Position numbers and translations under genes: made by a program. From the NCBI RefSeq assembly GCF_002305895.1, contig NZ_CP022203.1, forward strand, positions 1 through 64,000: a stretch of DNA of 64,000 nt, written 5' to 3'. Each line of letters opens with the position of its first letter. Position 1 is the first letter of the stretch. The notes below the pieces were generated by a model. The model had not been told where the DNA came from and did not search any database. It saw only the letters and a list, made by a program, of their open reading frames with translations. This DNA is from Corallococcus macrosporus DSM 14697. Its GTDB lineage: Bacteria > Myxococcota > Myxococcia > Myxococcales > Myxococcaceae. This document shows, one piece after another, positions 8,874 to 17,696 of this stretch.

Positions 8874-10393
8874 TGCGCCGCCTCCTCTCCGCCCTGGTCG
8901 TCACCTCGCTGGCCGCCTGCGCCAGCAACCCGAAGCCCGCGCCGGCCAGCCCGGACTCGCCCGCGCTGGGACAGAAGCCCGCCCCGGCCGAGCCCACCGC
9001 CGACGCCGAGTCCTTCCGCGCCACGCCGCCCCAGCCCGGCAAGACGCCGGACCTGGTGCTGCCCACCTTCCAGAGCGCGAAGCTGGACAACGGCCTCACC
9101 GTGCTGGTGAGCACGCGGCGGGAGCTGCCGCTGGTGTTCGCGGGCGTGGCCTTCGCCGCGGGCAGCGCGCAGGACCCCCAGGGCAAGGAAGGGCTCGCCG
9201 AGCTGACGTACCGCATGCTGCTGGAAGGCGCGGGCAAGCGGGACACGGTGCTGCTGGACAACGCCTTCGCGGACCTGGGCGTGTCCCCCGCCATGGACGT
9301 GCAGGCGGACGGCGCGCAGGTGGGCGTGCGCGTGCTGACGCGCAACCTGGACGCGGCCCTGGCCCTGCTGTCGGACGTGGTGCTGCGGCCCAGCTTCAGC
9401 CCCAAGGCCTTCGAGCGGCGCAAGAAGCAGCAGCTCGCGGACCTGGCGCGCGCCATGGGCCAGCCCGGCGTGCTGGCGCAGCTCGCGTACCTGGAGGCCG
9501 TGTTCGGACTGCAGCACCCCTACGGGCACCTGCCCGACGGCACGCCCGCGTCCGTGCAGACGCTCACGCTGGCGGACGTGAAGGACTTCTACCAGAAGCA
9601 CACCGGCCCCCAGGCGCAGGCGGTCATCCTCACGGGTGACATCAGCCTGGAGGAGGGCGTGGCCCTGGCGAAGAAGCACTTTGGCGGGGCGAAGGGCAAG
9701 GCCACGCCGCCGCCTCCGCCGCCGGCCACGCAGGCCCCCCCGCGTCAGCAGGTCTACGTGGTGCCCAAGCCGGGCCTGGACCAGACGCTGGTGCTGGTGG
9801 GCCGCGCCGGCATCGCCGCGGGCAACCCGGACGAGTACCCGCTGGAGCTGGCCACCACGGTGTTCGGTGGCTTCTTCGGCAGCCGCCTCAACATGAACCT
9901 GCGGGAGGACAAGGGCTACAGCTACGGCGCGGGCGCCAGCCTGGCGCCGCGCCTGGGCGTGGGGTCGCTCACCGCGTACAGCTCCGTGCGCCAGGACGTG
10001 ACGGGCCCGGCCCTGAAAGAGGTGATGAAGGAGCTGTCGGGCCTCACGACCAAGCCCATCTCCGCCGAGGAGCTGGAGGCCGCGCGCGAGGGCCTCATCC
10101 GCGCCTTCCCGGGCGCCTTCGAGTCGGTGGAGGGCCTGGGCGCCAGCGCCGCGGCGCTCTTCATCACCCGCCGCCCGCTGGACGAGTTCAACCGCACCGT
10201 GGAGGGCCTGCGCGACGCCAGCGCCGCGGAGGTGCAGCGCATGGCCGAGCAGTACCTGGACCCGGCCCGGATGCAGATTGTGCTCGTGGGGGACCCGGCG
10301 ACGATTCAGGAGCAGGTGACGCCGCTCGGCCTGGGCAAGCTGGTGCCCATCGAGCCGGATGAGGCTCCGTCGCCGCGCGCGGCGGCGAAGTAG
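8873..10393 (+). CDS. M16-family lipoprotein lacking the zinc site
   Basis: A 506-residue M16-like protein translationally coupled to the preceding peptidase. It has a lipoprotein signal (LAAC lipobox around residue 16) and a Pro/Ala-rich tether. The N-terminal M16 domain keeps NGLTVLVSTRRELPLVFAGV, but the place of HxxEH reads AELTYRMLLEGAG, so zinc cannot be bound in the usual way. The C-terminal domain keeps the family segment RLNMNLREDKGYSYGAGA, a substrate-binding loop. It is inferred to be the non-catalytic half of a membrane-anchored heterodimer. Confidence 0.9.
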   Translation: MRRLLSALVVTSLAACASNPKPAPASPDSPALGQKPAPAEPTADAESFRATPPQPGKTPDLVLPTFQSAKLDNGLTVLVSTRRELPLVFAGVAFAAGSAQDPQGKEGLAELTYRMLLEGAGKRDTVLLDNAFADLGVSPAMDVQADGAQVGVRVLTRNLDAALALLSDVVLRPSFSPKAFERRKKQQLADLARAMGQPGVLAQLAYLEAVFGLQHPYGHLPDGTPASVQTLTLADVKDFYQKHTGPQAQAVILTGDISLEEGVALAKKHFGGAKGKATPPPPPPATQAPPRQQVYVVPKPGLDQTLVLVGRAGIAAGNPDEYPLELATTVFGGFFGSRLNMNLREDKGYSYGAGASLAPRLGVGSLTAYSSVRQDVTGPALKEVMKELSGLTTKPISAEELEAAREGLIRAFPGAFESVEGLGASAAALFITRRPLDEFNRTVEGLRDASAAEVQRMAEQYLDPARMQIVLVGDPATIQEQVTPLGLGKLVPIEPDEAPSPRAAAK

Positions 10394-10409
10394 CGCGCTG
10401 CAGTCACTG

Positions 10410-10451
10410 CCGGGCCGTGGTGGCGAGTCACGCTCGCATGCCACGGCCCGG
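10410..10451 (+). terminator. Strong hairpin terminator after M16 operon
   Basis: An 11-bp perfect stem, CCGGGCCGTGG at 10410-10420 with CCACGGCCCGG at 10441-10451, contains an inner GCGAG/CTCGC stem and is followed by TTTCATT. It lies 16 bases after the operon stop. Confidence 0.75.
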
Positions 10452-10596
10452 TTTCATTGGGGGCGTGGGCCTCCGCCGGCCCGCCCCGCATGCGGCCTCT
10501 CCTGCACGCCGGGGCCCGGTCCGTTCACCGCGAGGCCAGACGCCGTGGCCCGCCCCGGAGCGGACCTCCACGCGCCGTCTCCTCGCGCCGCGCGGC

Positions 10597-10905
10597 TCAG
10601 CGGTTGCGCGCCTCGTCGTCCTCGTCGGAGACCTGGCGCTCCTCGGCCTTCTCGCGGCCCCGGCGCTCGCGCTCCAGCTCGTCCGCCTCGTCGATGGGGC
10701 TGCGGATGTCCGGGACGTAGCCGCCCACCTCGGTGTCACTGTCCAGGGCGAACTTCTGCTCGCGCGTGTCGCGGATGGAGTCCGCGGCGTACAGCGGCAG
10801 GGTGTCATCGGCTTCCAGTCCCCGCTCCACGCGGTCCGGCGCATAAGGGGGCTTCTTCGCCGCCTCCTTGCCTCCCGTGTACGGGTCGTACTTCCTGTTG
10901 GGCAT
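10597..10905 (-). CDS. Small charged hypothetical protein
   Basis: A 102-residue hydrophilic protein starting PNRKYDPYTGGKEAAK, with no signal peptide or membrane segment. The C-terminal third is a strongly charged Glu/Arg helix (DEADELERERRGREKAEERQ). ATG 10905 is preceded by GAGGAG at 8 bases. I do not recognise the family. It could be a small nucleic-acid or stress-associated protein, but nothing proves this. Confidence 0.65.
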   Translation of the reverse strand: MPNRKYDPYTGGKEAAKKPPYAPDRVERGLEADDTLPLYAADSIRDTREQKFALDSDTEVGGYVPDIRSPIDEADELERERRGREKAEERQVSDEDDEARNR

Positions 10906-11081
10906 GGTGCGCTCCTCGTCGAAGTGGGTACCGCTCCGAAGCTGAATGTCGGAGCGGGACGCCCGCGCACCAAGGTCCCCCCGCAGGGCCGGGGGCACGC
11001 CCGGCCGCCCGGCTCACGAGGAGGGCGGGGCCGCTCGAAGGCATCCCCAAGTTGCCCACAGGGGGGCGACGCGCCGCCGCG

Positions 11082-12086
11082 TCACTTCCCGAGGAAGTCG
11101 ATCAACGCCGCGTGGAACTTCTCCGGCGCCTCGAAGTGGGGGATGTGGCCCACGCCGGGCAGCTCCACCAGCGTCGCGTTGGGGATGGCCTTCGCCACCT
11201 TCTTCCCCAACCGTGGGTACTGCCCCAGCGTCGCGGCGTCCGCGGCGGGCACCCGGCCCCGGCCGATGTACGTCCGGTCCTCCTGGCCCAGGTACAGCAG
11301 CGTGCGCGGCTTCACGAAGGGGAACTCGTGCACCACGGGCTGCTCGTAGATCATGGTCGCCGTGGCGGCGGACACCCACGCGAGCCGGGGGTACTCGGCG
11401 CTCTGGAGCTGGCGGCCGGCGACCTTCACCCAGGTGTCGTACTCCGGCTTCCACTTCACGTAGTACGTCTGGTGGTACTTGCGGGTGCCCTCCTCGGTGG
11501 CCTTGAGCTGGTGCTTGTAGTCGGCCTCGGTGGAGACCCAGGGCACCTTCTCCCGGTAGTCCTCCAGGCCAATGGGGTTCTCCAGCACCAGCTTGGAGAC
11601 GGTGTCCGGGTACATGAGCGTGAAGCGCGTGGCGAGCATGCCGCCCATGGAGTGGCCCACGACGGCCGTCTGCTTCACCCCCAGCGAGTCCAGGAGCTGC
11701 TTCGTCAGCGAGGCCAGCGTGTGGAAGCTGTAATGGATGTCCGGCTTGGACGACTTGCCGAAGCCGAGCTGGTCGGGCACGACGACGCGGTACCCCGCGC
11801 CGGTGAGGGCGCGGATGGTGCCCTCCCAGTACGCGCCGAAGAAGTTCTTTCCGTGCAGCAGCACCACGGTGCGCCCGTTGGCCCGGCCCGTGGGCTTCAC
11901 GTCCATGTAGGCCATGCGCACGTCCTGGCCCTCGACGGTGAGGGGCAGGTACTGCACGGGGAAGGGGTACGCGTAGCCCTCCAGGGCGATGCCGAGCGGC
12001 TCGGCGGGGCGGGGCTCCTGCGCGAGCACGGGCGAGCTGGCCAGGAGCAGCGCGGTGAGGGCCAGGGCGGGCTTGCGGACGGGCAT
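11082..12086 (-). CDS. Secreted alpha/beta hydrolase
   Basis: A 334-residue hydrolase with a signal peptide ending at VLAQ near residue 23. It shows the alpha/beta-hydrolase pattern: oxyanion region VVLLHGKNFFG, nucleophile elbow GHSMGG (Ser near 160), a cap region, an acid-containing strand region around YLGQEDRTYIGRG, and the catalytic His in ELPGVGHIPHFEAPE near 315. The start ATG 12086 has GAGGAG 8 bases upstream. The substrate is unknown; haloperoxidase, epoxide-hydrolase or esterase activity are all possible. Confidence 0.9.
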   Translation of the reverse strand: MPVRKPALALTALLLASSPVLAQEPRPAEPLGIALEGYAYPFPVQYLPLTVEGQDVRMAYMDVKPTGRANGRTVVLLHGKNFFGAYWEGTIRALTGAGYRVVVPDQLGFGKSSKPDIHYSFHTLASLTKQLLDSLGVKQTAVVGHSMGGMLATRFTLMYPDTVSKLVLENPIGLEDYREKVPWVSTEADYKHQLKATEEGTRKYHQTYYVKWKPEYDTWVKVAGRQLQSAEYPRLAWVSAATATMIYEQPVVHEFPFVKPRTLLYLGQEDRTYIGRGRVPAADAATLGQYPRLGKKVAKAIPNATLVELPGVGHIPHFEAPEKFHAALIDFLGK

Positions 12087-12250
12087 GGACTCACTCCTCG
12101 GCGGGGACGTCTCTGGGTGGAGGGACGTCTGTAGCGCGGAGGAGGCGCGGGCGCAGGCCCGCCGAACGGAAAATGACCTTCCCATCATCAGCCCGGATTC
12201 ATGAGCTGTCAGGCCCTTCAGGCAATGGGACGGGATGGGAGGAACCGCCA

Positions 12251-12892
12251 TTGAAGATGCGCGCAACGGTGCTGGTCTTGGTCCTCGCCGGGTGCTCCAC
12301 AACACACGGGACGGGTGGGTCTGGTTCCGTCCCATCACCCGGGGTCCAGCCCGCGACGAGGAAGGAGTTGCCCTGGATTCCAGTGCTCGGCGGGCGGATG
12401 AAAACGACCCTCTTCTACGGTCCCTGGCAATGCAGGCTGGAGTTCATGCGAACGTGCCAGCGGGAATGCGCCCGGGTCATGGGCTGCCTATGGCTGGCCG
12501 ACATCAAGCTGGATTGGGAAGGGCGCCTGGTCGTCCCGCCGATTCCAATCAAAGCCAGCAGTCGCTACGGCATCTTCCACTGCTGCTGCGACCATCCCAA
12601 GGTGTCACCGGACAAGAATGAGGCTGAGCGGAAAAGGTGGGAGAACTTCCGGACATCCTTCCGGAAGGACTGGAGCAGGAAGTTCGGTGATTGGCCCGAA
12701 GAGGACGGCGTGGCCTGGCCCGGGCACCACATCCGGGACCTTCATCATGGCGGCGATCCGGTGGACCCCAGCAACATCATCCCCGTGAAGCCGGGCGTGC
12801 ATACCGTCTTCAACAGGGCATATCCCGCCTGCTACAGAGGTGAGGCACCGTGGAATACAGTGGGGCTCAATCTGCCCTACTCGGATAAATGA
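12251..12892 (+). CDS. Lipoprotein with C-terminal HNH/Endo VII-like nuclease domain (SitA-like toxin candidate)
   Basis: A protein of about 213 residues. It begins with a type II signal peptide (RATVLVLVLAGCS; lipobox LAGC). A cysteine-rich middle follows (WQCRLEFMRTCQRECARVMGC, then HCCCDH). The C-terminus carries the histidine-rich signature GHHIRDLHHGGDPVDPSNII ... PVKPGVHTVFN, typical of HNH/Endo VII-fold toxin nucleases with a GHH motif. TTG 12251 is preferred, with GGGAGGAA 6 bases upstream; ATG 12257 is the alternative and also gives a lipoprotein. Its stop overlaps the start of an SMI1/KNR4 immunity-type gene (ATGA). Lipoprotein signal plus nuclease tail plus coupled immunity matches the architecture of Myxococcus SitA toxins passed by outer-membrane exchange. 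That role is inferred. Confidence 0.8.
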   Translation: MKMRATVLVLVLAGCSTTHGTGGSGSVPSPGVQPATRKELPWIPVLGGRMKTTLFYGPWQCRLEFMRTCQRECARVMGCLWLADIKLDWEGRLVVPPIPIKASSRYGIFHCCCDHPKVSPDKNEAERKRWENFRTSFRKDWSRKFGDWPEEDGVAWPGHHIRDLHHGGDPVDPSNIIPVKPGVHTVFNRAYPACYRGEAPWNTVGLNLPYSDK

Positions 12893-13368
12893 CGATGGCC
12901 ACGTCCATGAGCAGCCTGCTCGAAGAGGTCTCCCGCGAGCACTTCCCATACCCGCCCGCCGCACTCGAGGAGGTTGATGCGTTCGAGCGCCGGGTCGGCT
13001 GGAAGTTGGATCCGGACCTGCGCGCCTTCTACTTGCATTGCAATGGAGCGGAGCTGATTGCGCGGCTACCGGACACCCCTTACCGCATCCTCCCGCTGCA
13101 CAAAATCGTCCGGGCGAGGGTGGCCATCTACGGCGAGGATGACGACAAGTGGGGCCCCCCCTCGGTGTACGCGCTCTGCGATGTGCAGGACGGCAACTAC
13201 GTGCTGCTGAGCGTGGCCCGACTGGAAAATGGCCGCTACCCCCTCTTCGACGGCGACCACGAAGCGTGGCCGGACCCGGCGTACTGCAAGCAGATCGCCC
13301 GTTCCTTCTCGGAGTTCCTGGAGCAGGCGCTGCGAACGCGCCGCAGCCTCTACTGGCTGGGGGAGTAG
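12889..13368 (+). CDS. SMI1/KNR4 (SUKH) family immunity protein
   Basis: A 159-residue soluble protein. Its N-terminal part (LLEEVSREHFPYPPAALEEVDAFERRVGWKLDPDLRAFYLHCNGAEL) has the SUKH hallmark: an opening helix, a G-x-x-L-P/D-x-D-L-x-x-F/Y-x-x-x-N-G segment, then beta strands (YRILPLHKIV). SUKH proteins are the commonest immunity superfamily for nuclease toxins. It starts within the stop of the toxin gene, so the two are translated together, and it would neutralise that nuclease in the cytoplasm. Confidence 0.85.
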   Translation: MTMATSMSSLLEEVSREHFPYPPAALEEVDAFERRVGWKLDPDLRAFYLHCNGAELIARLPDTPYRILPLHKIVRARVAIYGEDDDKWGPPSVYALCDVQDGNYVLLSVARLENGRYPLFDGDHEAWPDPAYCKQIARSFSEFLEQALRTRRSLYWLGE

Positions 13369-13465
13369 AGATTTCGTTCAACCGATTCCGCACCGGAGAC
13401 TACCTACGTCGCCTGAGCCTTCTCCTGAACTCGTGGGAGCAATCCACGCATTGCGGTTGAAGCTC

Positions 13466-13762
13466 ATGCTGGTCGATATGGCCGAACAGCAGCGGGGCCT
13501 CGGAGGAGGACTTGGTGTCCTCGTAGACCGCATCGGCCAGCTCCGCATCGTCAGTCACCCCAACGAGCATGGAGTCCCGCACTTCCATGTCGAAATGCGA
13601 AGCGGGCAGGACGCCGCCGTCTACCGAATCGACACGCTGGCGCGCCTTGAGGGCAAACTTCCGCCGAAGTTCGAACGGGTGGTTCAGGCATGGGGGCGCA
13701 CCAACCAGCAATTGCTCCAGAGAACCTGGGATCGCACGCGCCCGACGGATGCTTCATGCTGA
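13466..13762 (+). CDS. DUF4160-like small protein
   Basis: A 98-residue protein. Its core resembles DUF4160: IGQLRIVSHPNEHGVPHFHV, then a segment like YRIDTLARLEGKLPPKFERVVQAW and a C-terminal helix NQQLLQRTWD. DUF4160 genes are often next to small toxin-antitoxin style partners. There is no clear ribosome site; in-frame GTG near 13431 and ATG 13478 are other possible starts. It lies about 100 bases after the SUKH gene, so it may be part of the same accessory block. Confidence 0.65.
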   Translation: MLVDMAEQQRGLGGGLGVLVDRIGQLRIVSHPNEHGVPHFHVEMRSGQDAAVYRIDTLARLEGKLPPKFERVVQAWGRTNQQLLQRTWDRTRPTDASC

Positions 13763-13803
13763 CCATTTCACCGGAAGGTGGCGCGGAGACGCGGCGGTAG
13801 AGG

Positions 13804-15057
13804 TCATCCCCTGACGCGCGCCTCCGCGCTGGCCCCATCGAAGCGCCGCGGGCGCAGCAGCCGCAGCGTCAGCACCAACGCGAGGAACAGCACGCTGGCG
13901 CTCACGGTGACGAAGCGGAGGCCCAGCCGGTCGGCCAGCGCGCCCAGGCCCCACACGCCCGCCGCGTACGCGCCGCCGAGCACCATGCTGAACAGGCTGC
14001 TCATCCGCGCCTGCAGCTCGCGGGGCACGCGCGACTGGCAGTACGCGTGCATCCCGCTCATCAGCATCATGTAGTTGGCGCCCAGCACGCAGATGACGGC
14101 GGCGGCCACCTGCAGCGTGGGTGACAGCCAGTACAGCGTGGCCACGCCGCCAATGGACGTCGCCGCCAGCCCCAGCAGCCTGCGCTGGCCCAGCGTGTCC
14201 ACCAGCGTGCCCACCAGCAGCGCGGCCGTCACCGCGCCCACGCCCTGGCAGGTGACGAGCAGCGACGTGGCCGCCGCGCCCTGGCCGAACACGCGGATGG
14301 CGAACACCGGCACCAGGCCGATGAAGGGCGCCACCAGGCCCGCGGACAGCAGCGTGCCCCACAGCATCAGCGAGATTTCCGAATCGCCCCGCGCCACGGA
14401 GAAGCCGTGGGCAATCTGCTTCCACAGGCCCTGCGTGGCCCGCGCCGCCGTCCGCGTCAGCGTCTTCACCTGCGACAGCGCCACCAGCACCGCGACGAAG
14501 GACAGCGTGTTGACCAGCAGCGCCCACGACGTCCCGCCCACGCTCAGCACCAGCGCGGCCAGCGCCGGGCCAATGATGCGCCCCAGGTTGAACTGCGCCG
14601 AGTTGAGGCTCATGGCGCTGTGCAAATCCCGCGGCGGCACCAGCTCCGCGAGCATCGCGGAGAAGGCCGGGTTGATGAGCGTGCTGGCGCAGCCGTGGAC
14701 GAAGGAGATGACGCCCACCACGGGGACGCTGAGCCGGTGCGTGAAGGCCAGCAGCGTCAGCACGCCCGCGAGCACCAACTGCACCACCGTGCCCAGCGCG
14801 ACGTAGGCCCGCCGGTCGAACCGGTCCGCGAGCGCGCCGCCCACGGGCGACAGCACCACGGCGGGGAGGAAGGTGAGGGCCACGATGCCACCGGTCCACT
14901 CGGCGCGGCCGGTGGCCTCGGTGACGTAGACGCCCATGGCCACCGTCTCCATCCAGGTGCCGATGGTGGAGACCAGGGCTCCCACCCAGACCGCGAAGTA
15001 GCCGGGGTGCTCGAAGGCGCGAAGCGAGGAGAGACGTGGCAGTCGGAGGGCGCGCAC
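13804..15057 (-). CDS. MFS transporter (EntS/MFS_3-like exporter)
   Basis: A 417-residue protein with about 12 hydrophobic helices and the MFS motif A region GGALADRFDRRAYVALG after helix 2. The layout (RAFEHPGYFAVWVGALVSTIGTWMETVAMG at the start, NPAFSAMLAELVPPRDLHSAMSLNSAQFNLGRIIGPALA in helix 4-5) matches the MFS_3 group that includes the enterobactin exporter EntS. It would export a small molecule from the inner membrane; the substrate cannot be told. It is convergent with the DUF4160-like gene. Confidence 0.9.
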   Translation of the reverse strand: MRALRLPRLSSLRAFEHPGYFAVWVGALVSTIGTWMETVAMGVYVTEATGRAEWTGGIVALTFLPAVVLSPVGGALADRFDRRAYVALGTVVQLVLAGVLTLLAFTHRLSVPVVGVISFVHGCASTLINPAFSAMLAELVPPRDLHSAMSLNSAQFNLGRIIGPALAALVLSVGGTSWALLVNTLSFVAVLVALSQVKTLTRTAARATQGLWKQIAHGFSVARGDSEISLMLWGTLLSAGLVAPFIGLVPVFAIRVFGQGAAATSLLVTCQGVGAVTAALLVGTLVDTLGQRRLLGLAATSIGGVATLYWLSPTLQVAAAVICVLGANYMMLMSGMHAYCQSRVPRELQARMSSLFSMVLGGAYAAGVWGLGALADRLGLRFVTVSASVLFLALVLTLRLLRPRRFDGASAEARVRG

Positions 15058-15260
15058 GGCGGGGACCTTTGTACCCCGGAGCCGCGCGACGAGCCGGCGG
15101 TTGCTTTGAGCCGCTATGACGAAAGGCGGGGCACAGCCAGCAGTCGCGCTTCAGCCCGGGGAGCGGACAGCGACGTCATGAACACGGCGGCCATGACGGG
15201 GCTTCCCGGACGCGCTGCCCGTGAAGCCCCTACATGTCGCCGTGTGCACAGCCCGCCGTG

Positions 15261-16892
15261 TCAGCGCCGAGCCCCGTCCAGCATGGAGACGGGGCCCTTG
15301 CCACGGCGCTTCACGGTGCCGTCGTCGGAGATGCGCGCGCCCGTCTCCGGGAAGTCGTCCTGGGTGAGCTTGCGCATCAGCTTGAGGACGGCGCCCTTCG
15401 GGTCCGGCACGGCGATGCCCCGGTCCACCTGCTTCGTGGGGAGGATGCGGCCGGCCGTGAAGTCGCCGTCGCGGTCCAGTTCCACCTCCAGCACCATGCC
15501 CAGGCCCTGGGGACCGCGCAGGTTGAAGCGGCCGTAGGTGGCGAAGTTCCCCAGCGAGTAGGCGATGAGCCGGCCCTTGTAGAACTCCATGCCGCGCACC
15601 ACGTGCGGCCCGTGGCCGATGACCAGGTGCGCGCCCGCGTCCACCACCGCGCGCGAGAAGGCGCGCAAGTCGCCCCGGTCCTCGCCGTAGAACTTCTCCC
15701 GGCCCCTGGGCACGTGCAGCGCCTTGCTGCCCTCCGCGCCGCCGTGGAACGACACGATGACGATGTCGTTCTCGGCCGCGGCGATGCGCACCAGCCCCGT
15801 CGCCGTGGTCAGGTTGTTGAGGTGGTTGCAGGCCGGCGAGGTGTGGAACGCCACCATGCCGATGCGCAGCCCGTTGCGCTCCACCGTGGCGATGGTGCCC
15901 GGCGCGCCGCTCCACGCGATGCCCAGCGTGTCCAGCGTGGACTCCGTGGTGCGGCGGCACGCCTCGCCGAAGTCACCCGAGTGGTTGTTCGCCGTGGACG
16001 CCAGGTCCACCCCGGCCTCCTTCAAATACTGGCCGTACTCGGTGGGCGAGCGGAACGCGTAGCAGTTCTTCGACGAGCGGCACTTCTTCGTCTCGCCGGT
16101 GTCGCACAGCGGCCCCTCCAGGTTGATGAAGGTGAGGTCCGCGTCCTCCAGCAGCGGGCGCACGCCGGCAATCACGCTGCCGGCGCCGTCCGGAGGCAGG
16201 TGGCCTTCGGGCACGGTGGTGCCCAGCATGACGTCCCCCACGGCGCGGAGGCGCACCTTCGCGTCGGCCGGCGGGGGAGGGCGGTCGATGATCCGCGGCC
16301 CCTCGGCCAGCCTCGCCTGGAGCATGGCCTGCCCACGGGACTGGGCCAGCGCGCCCTCCAGGTCCGGGTGGTCCGGCTGGAGCTTCTGCACCTCGGTCCA
16401 CTGCGCGTGGGCCTCCACCCACTGGTTCTCCAGGGAGTGCGCCCAGCCCAGCTCCCACCGGCAGTCCACGCGCGAGGGCGCGGCCTCCACACAGGCGGAG
16501 AGCTGGGTGATGGCCGTGGGGAAGTCCTTCGCCTTGAGGGCCTCCATGCCCTGGGCGTAGCTGACGTCCGGGTCGGGCAGCGGGACGCGGGGGGCGGCGG
16601 CCTCGTGCAGGGCCAGGGCCGCGGCGCGCAGGGCGGCGGCGCCGGCCTCCGCGGCGGCGCGGCCCAGGTCCAGCACCGCGCCAGCCTCACCCGCGCGGGG
16701 GTAGGCGTTCAGGTCGGTGATGACGGTCTCCGGCGCGGGCGCCGGGCGCTGCGTCCCCGGGCCCGGGTTGGCGCTCGGGCCCGCGTCGGGCGCTTGCGAG
16801 GGAGCGACGTGCTGCGCGGGGGCGGGCTCACGCGCCGGAGCGGCATCCGGCGTGGACGCGAGCGCCATCAGGAGAAGGACGGACGAGGGCAT
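15261..16892 (-). CDS. CapA-family (PGA_cap) metallophosphatase-like protein with TPR region
   Basis: A protein of about 543 residues. It has an N-terminal signal-like segment, a Pro/Ala-rich spacer, and a TPR-like helical region about 120-220 (YAQGMEALKAKDFPTAITQLS). From about 235 it carries a CapA domain with the conserved segments GDVMLGT, FINLEGPLCDTGE, STANNHSGDFGE, VSFHGGAEG, GHGPHVVRGMEFY and YSLGNFA. CapA homologues act in poly-gamma-glutamate capsule synthesis. No other cap genes are near, so an envelope role is the safest statement. ATG 16892 is used; the ribosome site is weak. Confidence 0.88.
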   Translation of the reverse strand: MPSSVLLLMALASTPDAAPAREPAPAQHVAPSQAPDAGPSANPGPGTQRPAPAPETVITDLNAYPRAGEAGAVLDLGRAAAEAGAAALRAAALALHEAAAPRVPLPDPDVSYAQGMEALKAKDFPTAITQLSACVEAAPSRVDCRWELGWAHSLENQWVEAHAQWTEVQKLQPDHPDLEGALAQSRGQAMLQARLAEGPRIIDRPPPPADAKVRLRAVGDVMLGTTVPEGHLPPDGAGSVIAGVRPLLEDADLTFINLEGPLCDTGETKKCRSSKNCYAFRSPTEYGQYLKEAGVDLASTANNHSGDFGEACRRTTESTLDTLGIAWSGAPGTIATVERNGLRIGMVAFHTSPACNHLNNLTTATGLVRIAAAENDIVIVSFHGGAEGSKALHVPRGREKFYGEDRGDLRAFSRAVVDAGAHLVIGHGPHVVRGMEFYKGRLIAYSLGNFATYGRFNLRGPQGLGMVLEVELDRDGDFTAGRILPTKQVDRGIAVPDPKGAVLKLMRKLTQDDFPETGARISDDGTVKRRGKGPVSMLDGARR

Positions 16893-16975
16893 GTCCCGCC
16901 ATTCTAGAGGCCCTCCCGGGATTCTGTGACAGGGGAGATGGCCTCGCCCTGCCAGCAGCCGGGCAGGCGACACTC

Positions 16976-17482
16976 TCACCCCAGCGCGTCGAGCAGCATC
17001 GAGCGGCGGCGCTGACGCGGCAGCAGCCTGAAGCGCCGCAGCTCCTTGCGCTTCACGCGGCGCTCGATGGCGCTGTGGACGGAGAGCGGCCCCGGCCCGC
17101 GCAGCAGCAGGCCGAGCGCGATGGCGCCCAGGGCCAGGTTGAACTCGAAGCCGCCCTTCGTGTTGTCGAAGCCCTTGGGGCCGTGGACCTTGGCCACGGC
17201 GACGGCCTGGGTGACGAGCACGGCCAGCGCGGCCGGGCGTGTGGCGATGCCGAGGATGGCGCTCACGCCCGCGAGCAGCTCCGCCACGCCGGTGGCGACG
17301 ACCCAGGGCTTGCCCGGCTTGAAGCCGAGCTGCTCGAAGAAGCCCGCGTGTTGCTCGGTGCCCTCGGGCCGGAGCTTGGACACGCCGTGGACCAGCATCG
17401 TCGACCCGAGCGACAGGCGCGGCGGGAGCAGGGCCGCCGCCTTGAGGATGCTCGGTTGCTCGGTGAGGGTCGCCACGTTCAT
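16976..17482 (-). CDS. DoxX-family membrane protein
   Basis: A 168-residue protein with four hydrophobic helices and the DoxX pattern: LPPRLSLGSTMLVHGVSKL, GVAELLAGVSAILGI, RPAALAVLVTQAVAVAKVH, and NLALGAIALGLLLRGPGPLSVHS. DoxX proteins are small inner-membrane oxidoreductase-associated proteins of unclear function. A basic tail (VKRKELRRFRLLPRQRRRS) is cytoplasmic. ATG 17482 has AAGGAG 8 bases upstream. Confidence 0.85.
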   Translation of the reverse strand: MNVATLTEQPSILKAAALLPPRLSLGSTMLVHGVSKLRPEGTEQHAGFFEQLGFKPGKPWVVATGVAELLAGVSAILGIATRPAALAVLVTQAVAVAKVHGPKGFDNTKGGFEFNLALGAIALGLLLRGPGPLSVHSAIERRVKRKELRRFRLLPRQRRRSMLLDALG

Positions 17483-17696
17483 ACCTTGCACTCCTTGTGG
17501 GGGCCGGGGCCCGTGAGCGGAAACCTGGGTAGGTTGGGCCCGGCGCGGGCGCATGGCACGCCCCGGCGGTTCCGCCTCCCTTGGCTGGTGGGCATACTGG
17601 CGGCCTCACGGGGCCTGACACCTGGGCGCGAGTGGACCTCGCGTCGCAGTGCGGGCCCGGCGTGAATACCCCCTGGTCCGAGGCAGTCACCCCGTC

